The notes: a model not told the origin generated them from the letters alone. Counted from the stretch's first letter, positions 16,787 through 28,538 are shown. The stretch: DNA of 42,442 nucleotides from Lysobacterales bacterium (GCA_014338185.1 QUBV01000021.1:1-42442), one strand, 5' to 3'. Numbers and translations: made by a program.

Positions 16787-17107
16787 TCAGGCGTAGCGCG
16801 TCGCGCGCACCGTGTTGGCCTTGTGGTCGGTGAGCTTTTCCTTGTGCTTGCGCAGTTGGGTCTCGACCTTGTCCACGAGCACGTCGATCGCGGCGTACAT
16901 GTCCTGCGCGGTGGCGTCGGCGCGCAGCGTCTTGCCCGATACCTGCATCGTCACCTCGACCTTGTGCAGGAGTTTCTCCACGCCCAGCGTGATCACGACA
17001 TCATGCAGCTGGTCGAAGACCCGCGTGACCCGTTCGAACTTGGCTTGCGCGTAGTCGCGCAGCGCGGGAGTGACTTCGACTTGACGACCTTTGACGTTGA
17101 TCTGCAT
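16787..17107 (-). CDS. hpf: Ribosome hibernation-promoting factor (short HPF / sigma-54 modulation protein)
   Basis: 106 residues. The S30AE fold is clear from MQINVKGRQVEVTPALRDYAQAKFERV at the start, then VTMQVSGKTLRADATAQDMYAAIDVLVDKVETQLRKHKEKL. It lacks the long C-terminal dimerisation domain, so it is the short form that works with RMF-type factors to make inactive 100S ribosomes. AGGA about 8 nt before the ATG at 17107 supports the start. It follows rpoN, the usual position in Proteobacteria. Confidence 0.95.
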   Translation of the reverse strand: MQINVKGRQVEVTPALRDYAQAKFERVTRVFDQLHDVVITLGVEKLLHKVEVTMQVSGKTLRADATAQDMYAAIDVLVDKVETQLRKHKEKLTDHKANTVRATRYA

Positions 17108-17126
17108 GGCTCATTTCCTCGCAAGG

Positions 17127-17146
17127 CGGCAGCTTCGGTGCTGCCG
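17127..17146 (-). repeat. Small hairpin in the rpoN-hpf spacer
   Basis: A 7-bp perfect stem (CGGCAGC with GCTGCCG) with a 6-nt loop lies 20 nt upstream of the hpf start. A second 6-bp stem (17166-17180) is close by. They could shape the hpf leader; significance is uncertain in GC-rich DNA. Confidence 0.3.
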
Positions 17147-17274
17147 GTCATTCATGCCGCGTGGCCTGCCGGAGCGGCAGCTCGCGCGGTCCGCAGATTT
17201 CGACATGGGTTTGGGGCGTGGGTTCCCTCCTGGATGGGTGCGGGGTGGAGATGGTGGCGGGGTTGCGGTGCGCG

Positions 17275-18726
17275 TCAGCGCGTGCCGATGCGACTGCGGT
17301 CGTTGGACGAGGGAATGTTCAATGCCTCGCGATACTTGGCCACCGTACGTCTTGCCACATTGATGCCGCGACGGTTGAGTTCAAGCGTGAGGCCCTGGTC
17401 GGACAGCGGTTGCGATGGCACCTCCTCGTCGATGAGCTTGCGGATCATCGCCTGGATCGCGGTGGCCGAGGCGACGCCACCATCGCTGGTGGTCACGCCA
17501 CTGGAGAAGAACTGCTTGAACTCGAAGGTGCCGCGCGGCGTGTGCAGGTACTTGCGCGTGGTGACGCGGCTGATGGTGGACTCGTGCATGCTCAGTTCCT
17601 CGGCCACGTCCTTGAGCACGAGCGGGCGCATCGCCTCGGGTCCGAATTCGAGGAAGGCTTCCTGTGCGCTCACGATCGCGCGCGCGACCTTGAGTATGGT
17701 CTCGGCGCGCGTCTTGAGGCTCTTGATGAGCCAGCGCGCTTCCTGCAGCTGGCTCTTGAGGTAGGTCGCATCGTCGCGCTGGGCCTTGGCGATCAGGCTC
17801 GCGTAATGCTCGTTGATGCCCAGCCGCGGCTGACAATCGTTGGCCAGAACGACCTGCCAGCGGCCGCCGACCTTGCGCGCGTAGGCGTCGGGCGCGATGT
17901 ACTCGGGTTCGGCGCTGGCATGACCCGCGCCGGGCTTGGGCGAGAGCGAGCGCACCAGTGCCAGGGCCTGGTCGAATTCGTCCGGCGTGGCGTGCAGCAA
18001 CTGGCACATCTGCTCGCGGTCCTTGCGGGCGAGCGCTTCGAGGTGCTCATGCACGAGCGTGTGCGCGAGCGCGAGCCCGGGCGTGTCGGCGTCCAGCGCC
18101 GCCAGCTGCACTGCAAGGCACTCGGCCAGGGTGCGGCTGCCCACGCCCACCGGATCGAACTGCTGCACTCGGCGGCGCACGGCTTCGACCTGGGCCGCGG
18201 TCACCGCATGCAGCGGGGCCACCGCCCCCGCCAGCGCTTCGTCGCTCTCCACCAGGTAGCCGTCGTCGTCGATCGCGTCGATGATGGCGACCGCGATCGC
18301 ACGGTCGCGCTCGGGCATCGGCGTGAGGTTGAGCTGCCACAGCAGGTGGTCGCGCAGGTCCTCGGGTGCGGCGTCCTGTGGCAGCGCGCCGTCCTCGGCG
18401 GTGCCGCTGCTGCGGTAGTCGCTGCGATCCAGGTCGAGCGGCTGTTCGGCGCCCAGTTCGTCGAACTCGGACTGCAGTTCGTCAGGCTCATCCTGCGTGG
18501 CGGTGTCGACCACTGCATCGTCGGCCTCGCGCTCGTCCTCGTCGGGCTCCTCGGTCTCGAGCAGCGGGTTGGATTCGAGCGCCATGCTCAGCTCGAGTTC
18601 AAGCTCCGGGCGCGACAGTTGCAGCAGGCGGATGGCCTGCTGCAGCTGGGGCGTCAGGGCCAAGGTCTGGCCCAGGCGCAATTGAAGGGCGGGTTTCATC
18701 CGACTTTGGCCGTCATTCAGGTTCAT
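17275..18726 (-). CDS. rpoN: RNA polymerase sigma-54 factor
   Basis: 483 residues if the ATG at 18726 is used. The ATG at 18699 gives MKPALQLRLGQTL, the more typical N-terminus, and neither has a clear Shine-Dalgarno. Region I is the Gln/Leu-rich ALTPQLQQAIRLLQLSRPEL. Region II is acidic (EEPDEDEREADD). The core-binding region, the helix-turn-helix (ELSMHESTISRVTTRKYLHTPRG) and the RpoN box ARRTVAKYRE (458-467) are all present. The protein recognises -24/-12 promoters and needs enhancer-binding ATPases. It follows lptB by 69 bp and precedes hpf, the standard context. Confidence 0.96.
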   Translation of the reverse strand: MNLNDGQSRMKPALQLRLGQTLALTPQLQQAIRLLQLSRPELELELSMALESNPLLETEEPDEDEREADDAVVDTATQDEPDELQSEFDELGAEQPLDLDRSDYRSSGTAEDGALPQDAAPEDLRDHLLWQLNLTPMPERDRAIAVAIIDAIDDDGYLVESDEALAGAVAPLHAVTAAQVEAVRRRVQQFDPVGVGSRTLAECLAVQLAALDADTPGLALAHTLVHEHLEALARKDREQMCQLLHATPDEFDQALALVRSLSPKPGAGHASAEPEYIAPDAYARKVGGRWQVVLANDCQPRLGINEHYASLIAKAQRDDATYLKSQLQEARWLIKSLKTRAETILKVARAIVSAQEAFLEFGPEAMRPLVLKDVAEELSMHESTISRVTTRKYLHTPRGTFEFKQFFSSGVTTSDGGVASATAIQAMIRKLIDEEVPSQPLSDQGLTLELNRRGINVARRTVAKYREALNIPSSNDRSRIGTR

Positions 18727-18795
18727 CCTAACGCCAAAGCGTGCGCGAGGGCAGCACCCGCCGCGGCGGGGCCGGCGCGGGTCGCGGCGACGGGC

Positions 18796-19514
<719 letters not shown>

Positions 19515-19515
<1 letters not shown>

Positions 19516-20087
19516 CAGGCGCCGCCGGCGGGCTGCGCCGGCGCGGCCGGTTTGGCCGCCGGCTTGGCCTTGGGCTGGATGATCACGTGCACCGGCGCGC
19601 TGCCGCCGACGTCACCGCTCTCCATCGCGCCGGTCTGGGTGTTGTAGGTCATGTGCTGGCCATGGAACTCGCTGTGTCCCTGCCGCACCACGCTCACGTC
19701 GCCGTCCAGCACGACCACGCCGGTGTCGGCGTCGTAGTCGATGCGCGCGGCCTGGCTGGTCACGTGGTCGCCATCGTCGGTGACCTCCTCCAGCCGCGCC
19801 GGCTTGCCGGTAAGGACCACGCGCTGGATCTCGTCGGACACGTCGTGCCCCTTGGCGTCCTTGGCGCCCGCACCGTGCTGGTACAGCTTGGCCTGGTCGG
19901 CATCGGCGCGCATGGTGCCGCGGCTCATGCGCACGTTGCCGGTGAAGGTGGTCACGCCGGGCGCCTTGGCCGAGGTCTGCTCGATGCGCGAATGGTTGGC
20001 GCGGATGTCCAGCGGCTGGTTGCGGTCGTCGCTGCGCGCGGCGGCCGTGGTGGCCAGCAGCGCGGTGGCCAGCAGCAGCGCGCGCAT
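19515..20087 (-). CDS. lptA: LPS periplasmic transport protein LptA
   Basis: 190 residues from the ATG at 20087, four bases after the lptC stop, with GAGG overlapping that stop. The N-terminus is a signal peptide ([19 protein letters not shown]). The OstA/LptA beta-jellyroll follows with [43 protein letters not shown] and [36 protein letters not shown]. It bridges LptC to LptD and carries LPS across the periplasm. The tail is Pro/Ala/Lys-rich low complexity. Confidence 0.94.
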
Positions 20088-20091
20088 CGCC

Positions 20092-20685
20092 TCAGCGTGG
20101 TTTGGGACTGCGCGCGGGCTGCCAGCGCGCATGCACATCGGCGAGGAGTTCAAGGGTTTTTGCATCGAGGTCACCGCGCATGCCAGTGCCGCTGAGTATA
20201 GAGCCGGGCTCGCTGATCGTGACCTGCGCATCGCTGGCCAGGCGCCGTTGCCGGGGCCACACGCTGAGGTCGCGGCTGCGGATCTGCAGTGGCGCGGAAT
20301 CGCCGTCGGCGGCGCGCTGCAGTTCCACCGCGCCCTGCAACTGCATGAGCTCACCCTCGCGGTCGACCCAGGCGGTGTCGGAGCGGCCGTGCCAGGCCTT
20401 GCCGTCACCGTCGATGAGCAGGTAGTGCGGTGCGGTCACGTAGATCGAGCCGTCGCCATCGCCGCGCCGTGCCAGCGCCGGCCCGCTGACCTGGAAGGTG
20501 CGCCGGCCCTGCGCATCGAGCGCATCGAGCGTGAAGTCGGTCAGCGTGTAGTCCGAGCGTGGCGGCCCGGCGAAGGTCTGCGCGTTGGTGCGGTCGCGGT
20601 TGAGCCACACCAGGTACTGCGTGAGCGCGGCGGCGAACGCGAGTACACCCACGCCCAGCCAGTAGCGGCGGCCCATGCGCGCCAT
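20092..20685 (-). CDS. lptC: LPS export protein LptC
   Basis: 197 residues from the ATG at 20685, which shares one base with the kdsC stop (TGATG). A single N-terminal membrane anchor (YWLGVGVLAFAAALTQYLVWL) is followed by the LptC jellyroll: DYTLTDFTLDALDAQGRRTFQVSGPALARRGDGD, then YVTAPHYLLIDG. It anchors in the inner membrane and passes LPS from LptB2FG to LptA. The order kdsC-lptC-lptA-lptB is the standard LPS export operon. Confidence 0.93.
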   Translation of the reverse strand: MARMGRRYWLGVGVLAFAAALTQYLVWLNRDRTNAQTFAGPPRSDYTLTDFTLDALDAQGRRTFQVSGPALARRGDGDGSIYVTAPHYLLIDGDGKAWHGRSDTAWVDREGELMQLQGAVELQRAADGDSAPLQIRSRDLSVWPRQRRLASDAQVTISEPGSILSGTGMRGDLDAKTLELLADVHARWQPARSPKPR

Positions 20686-21227
20686 CAGCCCAGGAACACG
20701 GCCAGTTCGGACTCGACCTTGCCCTGTGCGGCCAGCAGCAGGTCGCAGACCTCGCGTGCGGCACCGTCGCCGCCCGCGTGGCGCGTGCGCCAATGGGCAC
20801 GCTCGCGCAGCCACGGGTGGGCGTTGGCTACCGCGATCGCCAGTCCCACCTCGCGCATCGGCGCAAGGTCGGGCAGGTCGTCGCCGGTGTAGGCCACCTG
20901 CTCCGGCTGCAAGGCCAGCGCCGCGATGAGCTGGCGCAGGCAGGCGCGTTTGTCACGCTGGTCCTGGTAGACGTGGGCCACGCCCAGTTCGGCCATGCGC
21001 TCGGTGACGATGCGGCTCAGCCGCGCGGTGATCACGGCCACTTCGATGCCGTTGGCGAGCAGGCGCCGGAAGCCGAGGCCGTCATGCACGTGGAAGGCCT
21101 TGCGCTCATGGCCGTCGGCGCCGTACACGAGCCTGCCGTCGGTGAGCACGCCGTCGACGTCGAACACCGCAAGCCGGATGCGGGCGGCGCGCTGCCTGAT
21201 GTCGGCGGGAAGATCGGTCGGAAGCAT
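20685..21227 (-). CDS. kdsC: 3-deoxy-D-manno-octulosonate 8-phosphate phosphatase
   Basis: 180 residues, a capless HAD phosphatase. The nucleophile and acid/base Asp23 and Asp25 lie in FDVDGVLTDG. Motif II Thr is in VITARLS and motif III is in AYTGDDLPDL. It removes phosphate from Kdo-8-phosphate to give Kdo for LPS core synthesis. It lies upstream of lptC with a one-base overlap. Kdo8P synthase and CMP-Kdo synthetase are not in the window. Confidence 0.95.
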   Translation of the reverse strand: MLPTDLPADIRQRAARIRLAVFDVDGVLTDGRLVYGADGHERKAFHVHDGLGFRRLLANGIEVAVITARLSRIVTERMAELGVAHVYQDQRDKRACLRQLIAALALQPEQVAYTGDDLPDLAPMREVGLAIAVANAHPWLRERAHWRTRHAGGDGAAREVCDLLLAAQGKVESELAVFLG

Positions 21228-21420
21228 CGCGGGAGCTCAGGCTGGAAGGCTAGCGCCGTGGCGCATGTGTCCGCGCGCAGAGACGCCGCGGCGCGGGGTC
21301 GGGGCCGTGCCGGTCCCGGGCAAGGCTGCGGTACGCACACCGGCGCGGCCCAAGCAGTTGCGCGCCCGCGGCGCGTGCGCCCGTCCGCGGGCGGCGTCCT
21401 GGCCTGCGGGCCGCAGGCGC

Positions 21421-22443
21421 TCAAACCACCCGCGCGCGCAGCAGGTCATGGATGTTGAGTGCGCCGACCAGCCGCTGGCCGGCATCGACCACCAGCAGCG
21501 CGTGGATCTTGTGCGCTTCCATGAGTTGGGCGGCCTCGACCGCAAGCCGGTCGGCGCTGATGGTCTTGGGCTGCGCGGTCATGAGGCGCGTGACTGCGGT
21601 GCTGCGCAGGTCGATGTCGTCGTCATCGACCGCGCGGCGCAGGTCGCCGTCGGTGAACACGCCGGCCAGCCGCCCTTGCCCATCGACGATCGCGGTCATG
21701 CCCAGGCCCTTGCGCGTCATCTCGACCAGCGCCTCGCTCATGCTCGCGTCGGTGCGCACGCACGGGATCTGGTCGCCCGTGTGCATCACGTCGCTGATCT
21801 TGAGCAGCAACTGCCGGCCGAGGCTGCCGGCCGGGTGCGAGCGCGCGAAGTCCTCGTTGGTGAAGCCGCGTGCCTCCAGCAGTGCGATCGCCAGCGCATC
21901 GCCCATCACCAGCGCGGCAGTGGTGCTGGAGGTCGGCGCGAGCCCGAGCGGGCAGGCCTCGGCTGGCACGCTGGTGTCCAGGTGCACGTCGGCCAGGCGC
22001 GCGAGCGAGGATTCACGGTTGCCGGTCATCGCCACCAGCGCGATGCCCTGGCGCTTGATCTGCGGCACGATCATCAGCAGCTCGTCGGTCTCGCCCGAGT
22101 TGGACAGCGCCAGCACCACGTCCTTGCGCGTGATCATGCCCAGGTCGCCGTGGCTGGCTTCGCCCGGATGCACGAAGAATGCGGGCGTGCCGGTCGAGGC
22201 CATGGTCGCTGCGATCTTGCGCGCGACGTGGCCCGACTTGCCCATGCCCGACACCACCACGCGGCCATTGCAGTCGAACATGAGCTGGCAGGCGCGCAGG
22301 AAGTCGGTGCCGATGCGCCCGCGCAGCGCCACGATCGCGCGCGCCTCGGTGTCGATCACGGTCTGCGCGCTGGCGATCAGCGCGGTGGCGTCGAGCAGGC
22401 TGCGGCTGGCCGGCGGGGTCGGGGAGGGGTTGGGTGCGTTCAT
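21421..22443 (-). CDS. kdsD: D-arabinose 5-phosphate isomerase
   Basis: 340 residues from the ATG at 22443; E. coli KdsD has 328. The N-terminal SIS domain has GRVVVSGMGKSGHVARKIAATMASTGTPAFFVHPGEASHGDLGMI and LSNSGETDELL. Two CBS domains fill the C-terminal 130 residues (KISDVMHTGDQIPCV, and LMTAQPKTISADRLAVEAAQLMEAHKIHALLVVD). It converts ribulose-5-phosphate to arabinose-5-phosphate, the first committed step toward Kdo. It is co-directional with kdsC (193 bp spacer without a gene) and divergent from ibaG. Confidence 0.95.
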   Translation of the reverse strand: MNAPNPSPTPPASRSLLDATALIASAQTVIDTEARAIVALRGRIGTDFLRACQLMFDCNGRVVVSGMGKSGHVARKIAATMASTGTPAFFVHPGEASHGDLGMITRKDVVLALSNSGETDELLMIVPQIKRQGIALVAMTGNRESSLARLADVHLDTSVPAEACPLGLAPTSSTTAALVMGDALAIALLEARGFTNEDFARSHPAGSLGRQLLLKISDVMHTGDQIPCVRTDASMSEALVEMTRKGLGMTAIVDGQGRLAGVFTDGDLRRAVDDDDIDLRSTAVTRLMTAQPKTISADRLAVEAAQLMEAHKIHALLVVDAGQRLVGALNIHDLLRARVV

Positions 22444-22514
22444 GGACGGGGCACAGGATGGACGCGGCTTGCTTTCGTGCAGGTGTCGAAATTGGGTACC
22501 ATTGGCGGCCCGCG

Positions 22515-22520
22515 ATTGTA
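22515..22520 (-). promoter_or_regulatory. Possible -10 hexamer for kdsD
   Basis: On the minus strand this reads TACAAT, about 72 nt upstream of the kdsD start, in the kdsD/ibaG divergent spacer. No good -35 lies at the right distance. Confidence 0.3.
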
Positions 22521-22622
22521 GCCTGTTCGCCCGTGACCCATGCGGCGCGGCGCCGATCGCGCCGGCGCGCCCGCCCGCGGCCGCGCCCGATCGCCGCCTT
22601 TTCGCCCGCAAACGTGCACACC

Positions 22623-24216
<1,594 letters not shown>

Positions 24217-24257
24217 GGCGCGCGCCGCGGGCGCTGCGCCGCCCGCACCCGCGCGCC
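24217..24257. terminator. Nested GC-rich stem-loop between convergent murA and a hypothetical gene
   Basis: An outer 8-bp stem (24217-24224 with 24250-24257) encloses an inner 7-bp stem (24227-24233 with 24240-24246), giving one long imperfect hairpin that starts right at the murA stop. There is no T tract. Its place between convergent genes fits a two-way terminator. Confidence 0.5.
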
Positions 24258-24290
24258 GGCATGCGCCTGGGGCCGCACGCGGCGGCCGCG

Positions 24291-25385
24291 TCACTGCACC
24301 CGTGCGCTCACCAGGCGGCCGCGCTGGTCGTATTCCACGTTGCCGTAACCGCGCGCGTCCTCGACCTGCACGTACACATGTGGCTTGCCGCACAGCCCGC
24401 TGCGGCGGATCGCGACGTCCTTGACCACCGCACCCGGCATCGCCTCGATCAGCCCGGGCGCGGCCGCGATCAGCGTGGGCAGTTGCGTGAACGGGAAGTC
24501 GGCGCGTGTGAACGGTCGGTTGCAGTCGAAGGCGATGGCATCGGCCTCGCGCCACAGGCGCAGCTTGCCCTCGCGATCGACGAGCCAGGTCGAAACACGC
24601 TTGGCGCGCGCGTCCTGCAGCAGGTCGACCGACAGCTGCTGCGCGTCGAAGCCGATGCGCTTGAATGCCAGTTCCGCACCGAGCTGCGCCTGCAGGCGCG
24701 CGAGGTCGCCGGCGATGTCGCGCAGGAAGTCGCGCGTGCGGCCATCGCCCGCCAGTTCGACGGGGGCGGCCGCGGGTGCGGCGGGCGCCGCTGGCGCCGC
24801 GCCCTCGAGCAGGCGCGCGATGTCACGCGTGTGCCAGGCCTCGGCACTGAATTCGCGGGCCTTGCCGCGGCTGCCGTCGGGTGGCCAGAACAGGTGGAGC
24901 TGGGCCTCCAGGTTGCCTGCGCCGGTCAGCACCACGCGCCAGCCCATGGCCTCGCACATCATGCCCGCGCCGAGCGTGATGGTGCCGGGCGGGTCATAGC
25001 CGTTGGCCGCGGCGATCGCGCGCGCCTGGCGCAGCAGCCGCGCACCGGTCGCGGCATCCAGCGCGGCGAAGGCGAGCCGGCCGCGGCAGTCGACCGCAGC
25101 GGCCTTGACCGGCTCGCCGGGTGGCATCGGCTGGCCCGGCAGGGCCTCGTAACGATCGAAATCGGCGCCCTGCTGCACCAGCAGGCTCGCATGGTGTTCG
25201 CCCAGCCGGAACTCGACCAGTTCGGCGCTGCGGCCGATGCGGCTCGCGAACGCCGCCTTGAGCGCGGCCGGCTCATCGAGTGGATGGGCGGGAGCGTTCG
25301 GTACCTGCGCGAGGGCCAGGCCCACCTGCAGCACGCACGGGGCGATGCCGCACCACCGCGCGCGTGGATCAATCCTTGTCGACAT
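24291..25385 (-). CDS. Unrecognised exported protein with two copies of one domain
   Basis: 364 residues from the ATG at 25385, which overlaps the preceding gene by 17 bp; a longer reading from 25424 is less likely. A hydrophobic stretch near residues 12-27 looks like an export signal. I see two similar domains, about 40-172 and 217-364, joined by an Ala/Pro linker (195-209). Each has a cysteine pair exactly 44 residues apart (Cys100-Cys144 and Cys288-Cys332), with A[VF]DC at the first cysteine in both. The gap-free match between the cysteines suggests an internal duplication with a conserved disulfide. The second domain also resembles the single domain of the 189-aa protein encoded just upstream. 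I recognise no named family and assign no function. Confidence 0.7.
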   Translation of the reverse strand: MSTRIDPRARWCGIAPCVLQVGLALAQVPNAPAHPLDEPAALKAAFASRIGRSAELVEFRLGEHHASLLVQQGADFDRYEALPGQPMPPGEPVKAAAVDCRGRLAFAALDAATGARLLRQARAIAAANGYDPPGTITLGAGMMCEAMGWRVVLTGAGNLEAQLHLFWPPDGSRGKAREFSAEAWHTRDIARLLEGAAPAAPAAPAAAPVELAGDGRTRDFLRDIAGDLARLQAQLGAELAFKRIGFDAQQLSVDLLQDARAKRVSTWLVDREGKLRLWREADAIAFDCNRPFTRADFPFTQLPTLIAAAPGLIEAMPGAVVKDVAIRRSGLCGKPHVYVQVEDARGYGNVEYDQRGRLVSARVQ

Positions 25386-25938
25386 GCAGCACCGTGCCCT
25401 TGAGGCTGAATTCGACCCGGCCATCGTGGCGCGGGGTGGCGAGGTGGAAGGTCCAGATCGGCGAGTCGGTGAGCGAGATCACGCCGCTGGAATCGCCGCG
25501 CTCGAGTTCGATGCCCGTGACCTGTGCCGTGGGCAGGTCGAGCCGCTTGCGGGCGCTGGCCAGCATCGCGGGCAGGCGCGGGAAGTCGATCTCGAGCAGC
25601 TCGATCACATGGTGGTCGAGCGCCGCGCGCGACGGATACTCCTTGAACTTGACCGGGGTCGGCCCGCGCAGCGTGCCGTGGTCGTAGTGCCAGCGGTCGA
25701 TGAAGTCGCGCTGGCGCTGGTCCTGGATCCACAGTTCGACCTTGCTGTCGGCGTCGATCACGAGCTTGTAGACCTTGATCGGCGGCCCGACCTCGGCGAT
25801 GAGCCGGGTCAGCATGTCGGTGAGGTTGGGCCAGGCGAAGTCGCCCGCCTCGGCGCGCGCGACACCGTCCTGGGCGCGTGCGCCCGCGCCGGCCAGCACC
25901 ACCAGCGCGAGCGTCAGGAACAGGATCGGTTGGCGCAT
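25369..25938 (-). CDS. Unrecognised exported single-domain protein
   Basis: 189 residues from the ATG at 25938, with CGGAG 5 nt upstream. The N-terminus is a good signal peptide (MRQPILFLTLALVVLAGAGARA). The rest, residues 38-189, aligns by eye with the C-terminal half of the 364-aa protein encoded next. Shared features are an N-terminal amphipathic helix (LTDMLTRLIAEVG against [12 protein letters not shown]), IDFPRLPAML against [12 protein letters not shown], and a final beta-rich segment with [14 protein letters not shown]. It has no cysteines, unlike its neighbour. Its stop lies inside the next gene, so the two are translated as a pair. Function unknown. Confidence 0.7.
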   Translation of the reverse strand: MRQPILFLTLALVVLAGAGARAQDGVARAEAGDFAWPNLTDMLTRLIAEVGPPIKVYKLVIDADSKVELWIQDQRQRDFIDRWHYDHGTLRGPTPVKFKEYPSRAALDHHVIELLEIDFPRLPAMLASARKRLDLPTAQVTGIELERGDSSGVISLTDSPIWTFHLATPRHDGRVEFSLKGTVLHVDKD

Positions 25939-26060
25939 GGCGACTCCGGAACTGGACGATGCCGCGGCGGCGGCTGGCTCGATGTCCAACACGCGTGGGG
26001 CAGGCAACCGAACAGGGCGGGCCTGCCGAGGGTTCCCGGACGCGGGCCCCGCGTGGCGCG

Positions 26061-26777
26061 TCAGTCCAGCTGCAGCAGGCGCAGCGTGACGATGTCGCCC
26101 TTGCCGTCGTCCTGCTCGATCTGCACGGGCAGATAGCCCAGCTGCGCCGCAAACCAGCTGCGCGAGACGCGGCGGCGATGGTTGCGGCCGATGCGGTCGC
26201 GCACCAGCACCGCGCTGTGGAAGCTGCCGGCCGGCACCGTGACGACGGCATCGGCCGCGCGCACGTAGCTCATGTGCTCGACCTGGTCGGCCACCGCCAC
26301 CGCGTACTCGAAGCGGCTCGCGCCACGCAGCAGGTCGAGCGCGAGTGCGAGCGTCACGCTCTGGCGGTCGATCAGGCCGGGCACGCTGGCGTAGTCGTGG
26401 TCCTGCCCGTTCTCGCGCACGTGCACGCGCTGCGCGGCCCAGTCGAAGTCGGCGTGGCGCGTGCGCGTCTTGAGCACGCTGTCCTGGCGATAGTCGTAGC
26501 GCAGCGGCTGCGGGCGGCCATCGCGCCAGCGCAGGCGCGAGGTTTCCACCACCTGCACGCCGGCCATGCGCGCCAGGCCCGAGGTGCCGCGCGTGTCGCT
26601 GCGCAGCGTCCAGCTGCCATCGCCGTTGTCACGCAACTCCAGCGTGGTGCGCCCGACTTCCTGGCCATTGCGCAGCGTCAGGTACTGGGCGTGGAACGGC
26701 TTGAGCGCGGGCGCATCGGCCGCGGCCGACACGGGGGGAGCACAGCACAGCAGCAGGGCCAGCAGCAGGAGTCTCAT
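26061..26777 (-). CDS. DUF3108 exported protein
   Basis: 238 residues from the ATG at 26777. The signal peptide is MRLLLLALLLCCAPPVSAAA. DUF3108 features are PFHAQYLTLRNGQEVGRTTLELRDNG near the start, then RTRHADFDWAAQRVHV, a Gln-Ser-Val-Thr-Leu segment and SRSWFAAQLGYLPVQIEQDDGKGDIVTLRL at the end. It is predicted to be periplasmic with a lipocalin-like beta-barrel; no function is established. In related genomes DUF3108 genes commonly follow purMN, as here (55 bp after purN). The two unrecognised exported genes follow it, so all three may be one envelope unit. Confidence 0.85.
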   Translation of the reverse strand: MRLLLLALLLCCAPPVSAAADAPALKPFHAQYLTLRNGQEVGRTTLELRDNGDGSWTLRSDTRGTSGLARMAGVQVVETSRLRWRDGRPQPLRYDYRQDSVLKTRTRHADFDWAAQRVHVRENGQDHDYASVPGLIDRQSVTLALALDLLRGASRFEYAVAVADQVEHMSYVRAADAVVTVPAGSFHSAVLVRDRIGRNHRRRVSRSWFAAQLGYLPVQIEQDDGKGDIVTLRLLQLD

Positions 26778-26832
26778 CACGGGGTCCGGGCAGCGCGCGG
26801 GCGAGTGTCGGCGGTGGTGCCTGAACCTGCGC

Positions 26833-27504
26833 TCACGCGAACGTGGTGCCGTGCGCGGGCAGTTGCAGCGGCGCGGGCAGCGCAGCGCCATCGAGGCGGA
26901 CCTCGCCTGCGGCCAGTTCGACGCGGCCGCGCGCGATGAGGTCGACGCAGGCCAGCAGCAGGCGGTGCTCGTGCGGCAGCAGGCGCTGCGCCAGCGTCTC
27001 GGGCGTGTCGCCCGCGTGGATCGGGATGCGTACCTGCGCGAGCAGCGGACCGCCGTCGAGTTCGGCGGTGACGAAATGCACGCTGCTGCCGTGTTCGGCA
27101 TCACCCGCGGCCAGCGCGCGCTCGTGGGTGTGCAGCCCCGGATACCTGGGCAGCAGCGAGGGATGGATGTTGATGATGCGGCCATGCCACGGCGCGAGCA
27201 CGGCGCCATCGAGGATGCGCATGAAGCCGGCCAGCACGATGAGGTCGGGCGTGCTCGCGGCGATGCGCGCGAACAGCTCGGCGTCGAAGGCGGCGCGCGT
27301 GGGATGGCTGCGCGGAGTGAGCGCGAGCGTGGCGATGCCGGCGGCCTCGGCGCGGCGCAGGCCGTGCGCGGCCACCTTGTCGCTGGCCACCAGCACCAGT
27401 TCGATCGGCAGCTGGCCCGCTGCGCGCGCATCGATCAGCGCCTGCAGGTTGGAGCCGCGTCCGGACACCAGTACCGCCACCCGCAGCGGCCGGGACCTGC
27501 TCAT
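26833..27504 (-). CDS. purN: Phosphoribosylglycinamide formyltransferase (GART 1)
   Basis: 223 residues. [18 protein letters not shown] (9-26) is the phosphate-binding start, [20 protein letters not shown] is the formyl-transfer signature with its His, and [13 protein letters not shown] carries the catalytic Asp. It transfers formyl from 10-formyl-THF to GAR in purine synthesis. The ATG at 27504 overlaps the purM stop by 4 bp (ATGA). Confidence 0.96.
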   Translation of the reverse strand: MSRSRPLRVAVLVSGRGSNLQALIDARAAGQLPIELVLVASDKVAAHGLRRAEAAGIATLALTPRSHPTRAAFDAELFARIAASTPDLIVLAGFMRILDGAVLAPWHGRIINIHPSLLPRYPGLHTHERALAAGDAEHGSSVHFVTAELDGGPLLAQVRIPIHAGDTPETLAQRLLPHEHRLLLACVDLIARGRVELAAGEVRLDGAALPAPLQLPAHGTTFA

Positions 27505-28538
27505 GAAATGTGCACGCGCCCGTCGTCGCGCGCGGCTTCCACCACGCCGATCGTCCACGCGGCCAGGCCGAGGCCTTCGAGCACGTCGAGCGCATGGCCG
27601 GCCTGGTCGCGGCGCAGGATCAGCGCATAGCCGATGCCGCAGTTGAAGGTGCGCAACATCTCCGCCTCGGCGACATTGCCTTCGCGCTGCAGCCAGTCGA
27701 ACAGCGGCGGGCGCTTCCACGCGCTCGTGTCGAGCGCGATGCCAAGCGGTTCGGGCACCACGCGGATGATGTTTTCGCGCAGGCCGCCGCCGGTGATGTG
27801 GGCCATGCCGCGCACCGGCAGCTGCTTGAGCAGGGTCAGGATCGGCTTGACGTAGATCGTGGTCGGCGCGAGCAGCGCGTCGGCCAGCGGCACGCCAGCC
27901 AGGTCCAGCTGCCACGGATGGCCCGTGCGCGCGAGGATCTTGCGGATCAGCGAGTAGCCATTGGAGTGCGCGCCGCTAGAGGCGATGCCGACGATCACGT
28001 CGCCGGCCTCGATCTGGCTGCCATCGATCAGCGCGGACTTCTCCACCGCGCCGACGGTGAAGCCGGCCAGATCGTACTCGCCCGGCGGATACATGTCGGG
28101 CATCTCGGCCGTCTCGCCGCCGATCAGCGCGCAGCCGGCCAGTTCGCAGCCGCGCGCGATGCCGCCGACCACCGCCACGGTGGTGTCGACATCGAGCTTG
28201 CCGGTGGCGAAATAGTCGAGGAAGAACAGCGGCTCGGCACCCTGCACCAGCACGTCGTTGACGCACATGCCGACCAGGTCGATGCCGATCGTGGCGTGGC
28301 GCGCGAGGGTCTGGGCGAGCTTGAGCTTGGTGCCCACGCCGTCGGTGCCCGACACCAGCACCGGCTCGCGATAGCGCCCGCCCAGTTCGAACAGCGCGCC
28401 GAAGCCGCCCAGCCCCGCCATGACCTCGGACCGGAAGGTGCGCCGGACCAGCGGCTTGATGCGCTCGACGACTTCATTGCCGGCATCGATGTCGACACCG
28501 GCGGCGCGGTAGCTCAGGGGCTCGGAGGGCGTGGACAT
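27501..28538 (-). CDS. purM: Phosphoribosylformylglycinamidine cyclo-ligase (AIR synthetase)
   Basis: 345 residues, the usual length. Family blocks are [78 protein letters not shown] and [17 protein letters not shown]. It closes the imidazole ring using ATP. The gene has no obvious Shine-Dalgarno. A TGCTAGAAT element about 30 nt upstream is the likely promoter. It is divergent from the DUF2066 gene. Confidence 0.97.
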   Translation of the reverse strand: MSTPSEPLSYRAAGVDIDAGNEVVERIKPLVRRTFRSEVMAGLGGFGALFELGGRYREPVLVSGTDGVGTKLKLAQTLARHATIGIDLVGMCVNDVLVQGAEPLFFLDYFATGKLDVDTTVAVVGGIARGCELAGCALIGGETAEMPDMYPPGEYDLAGFTVGAVEKSALIDGSQIEAGDVIVGIASSGAHSNGYSLIRKILARTGHPWQLDLAGVPLADALLAPTTIYVKPILTLLKQLPVRGMAHITGGGLRENIIRVVPEPLGIALDTSAWKRPPLFDWLQREGNVAEAEMLRTFNCGIGYALILRRDQAGHALDVLEGLGLAAWTIGVVEAARDDGRVHIS

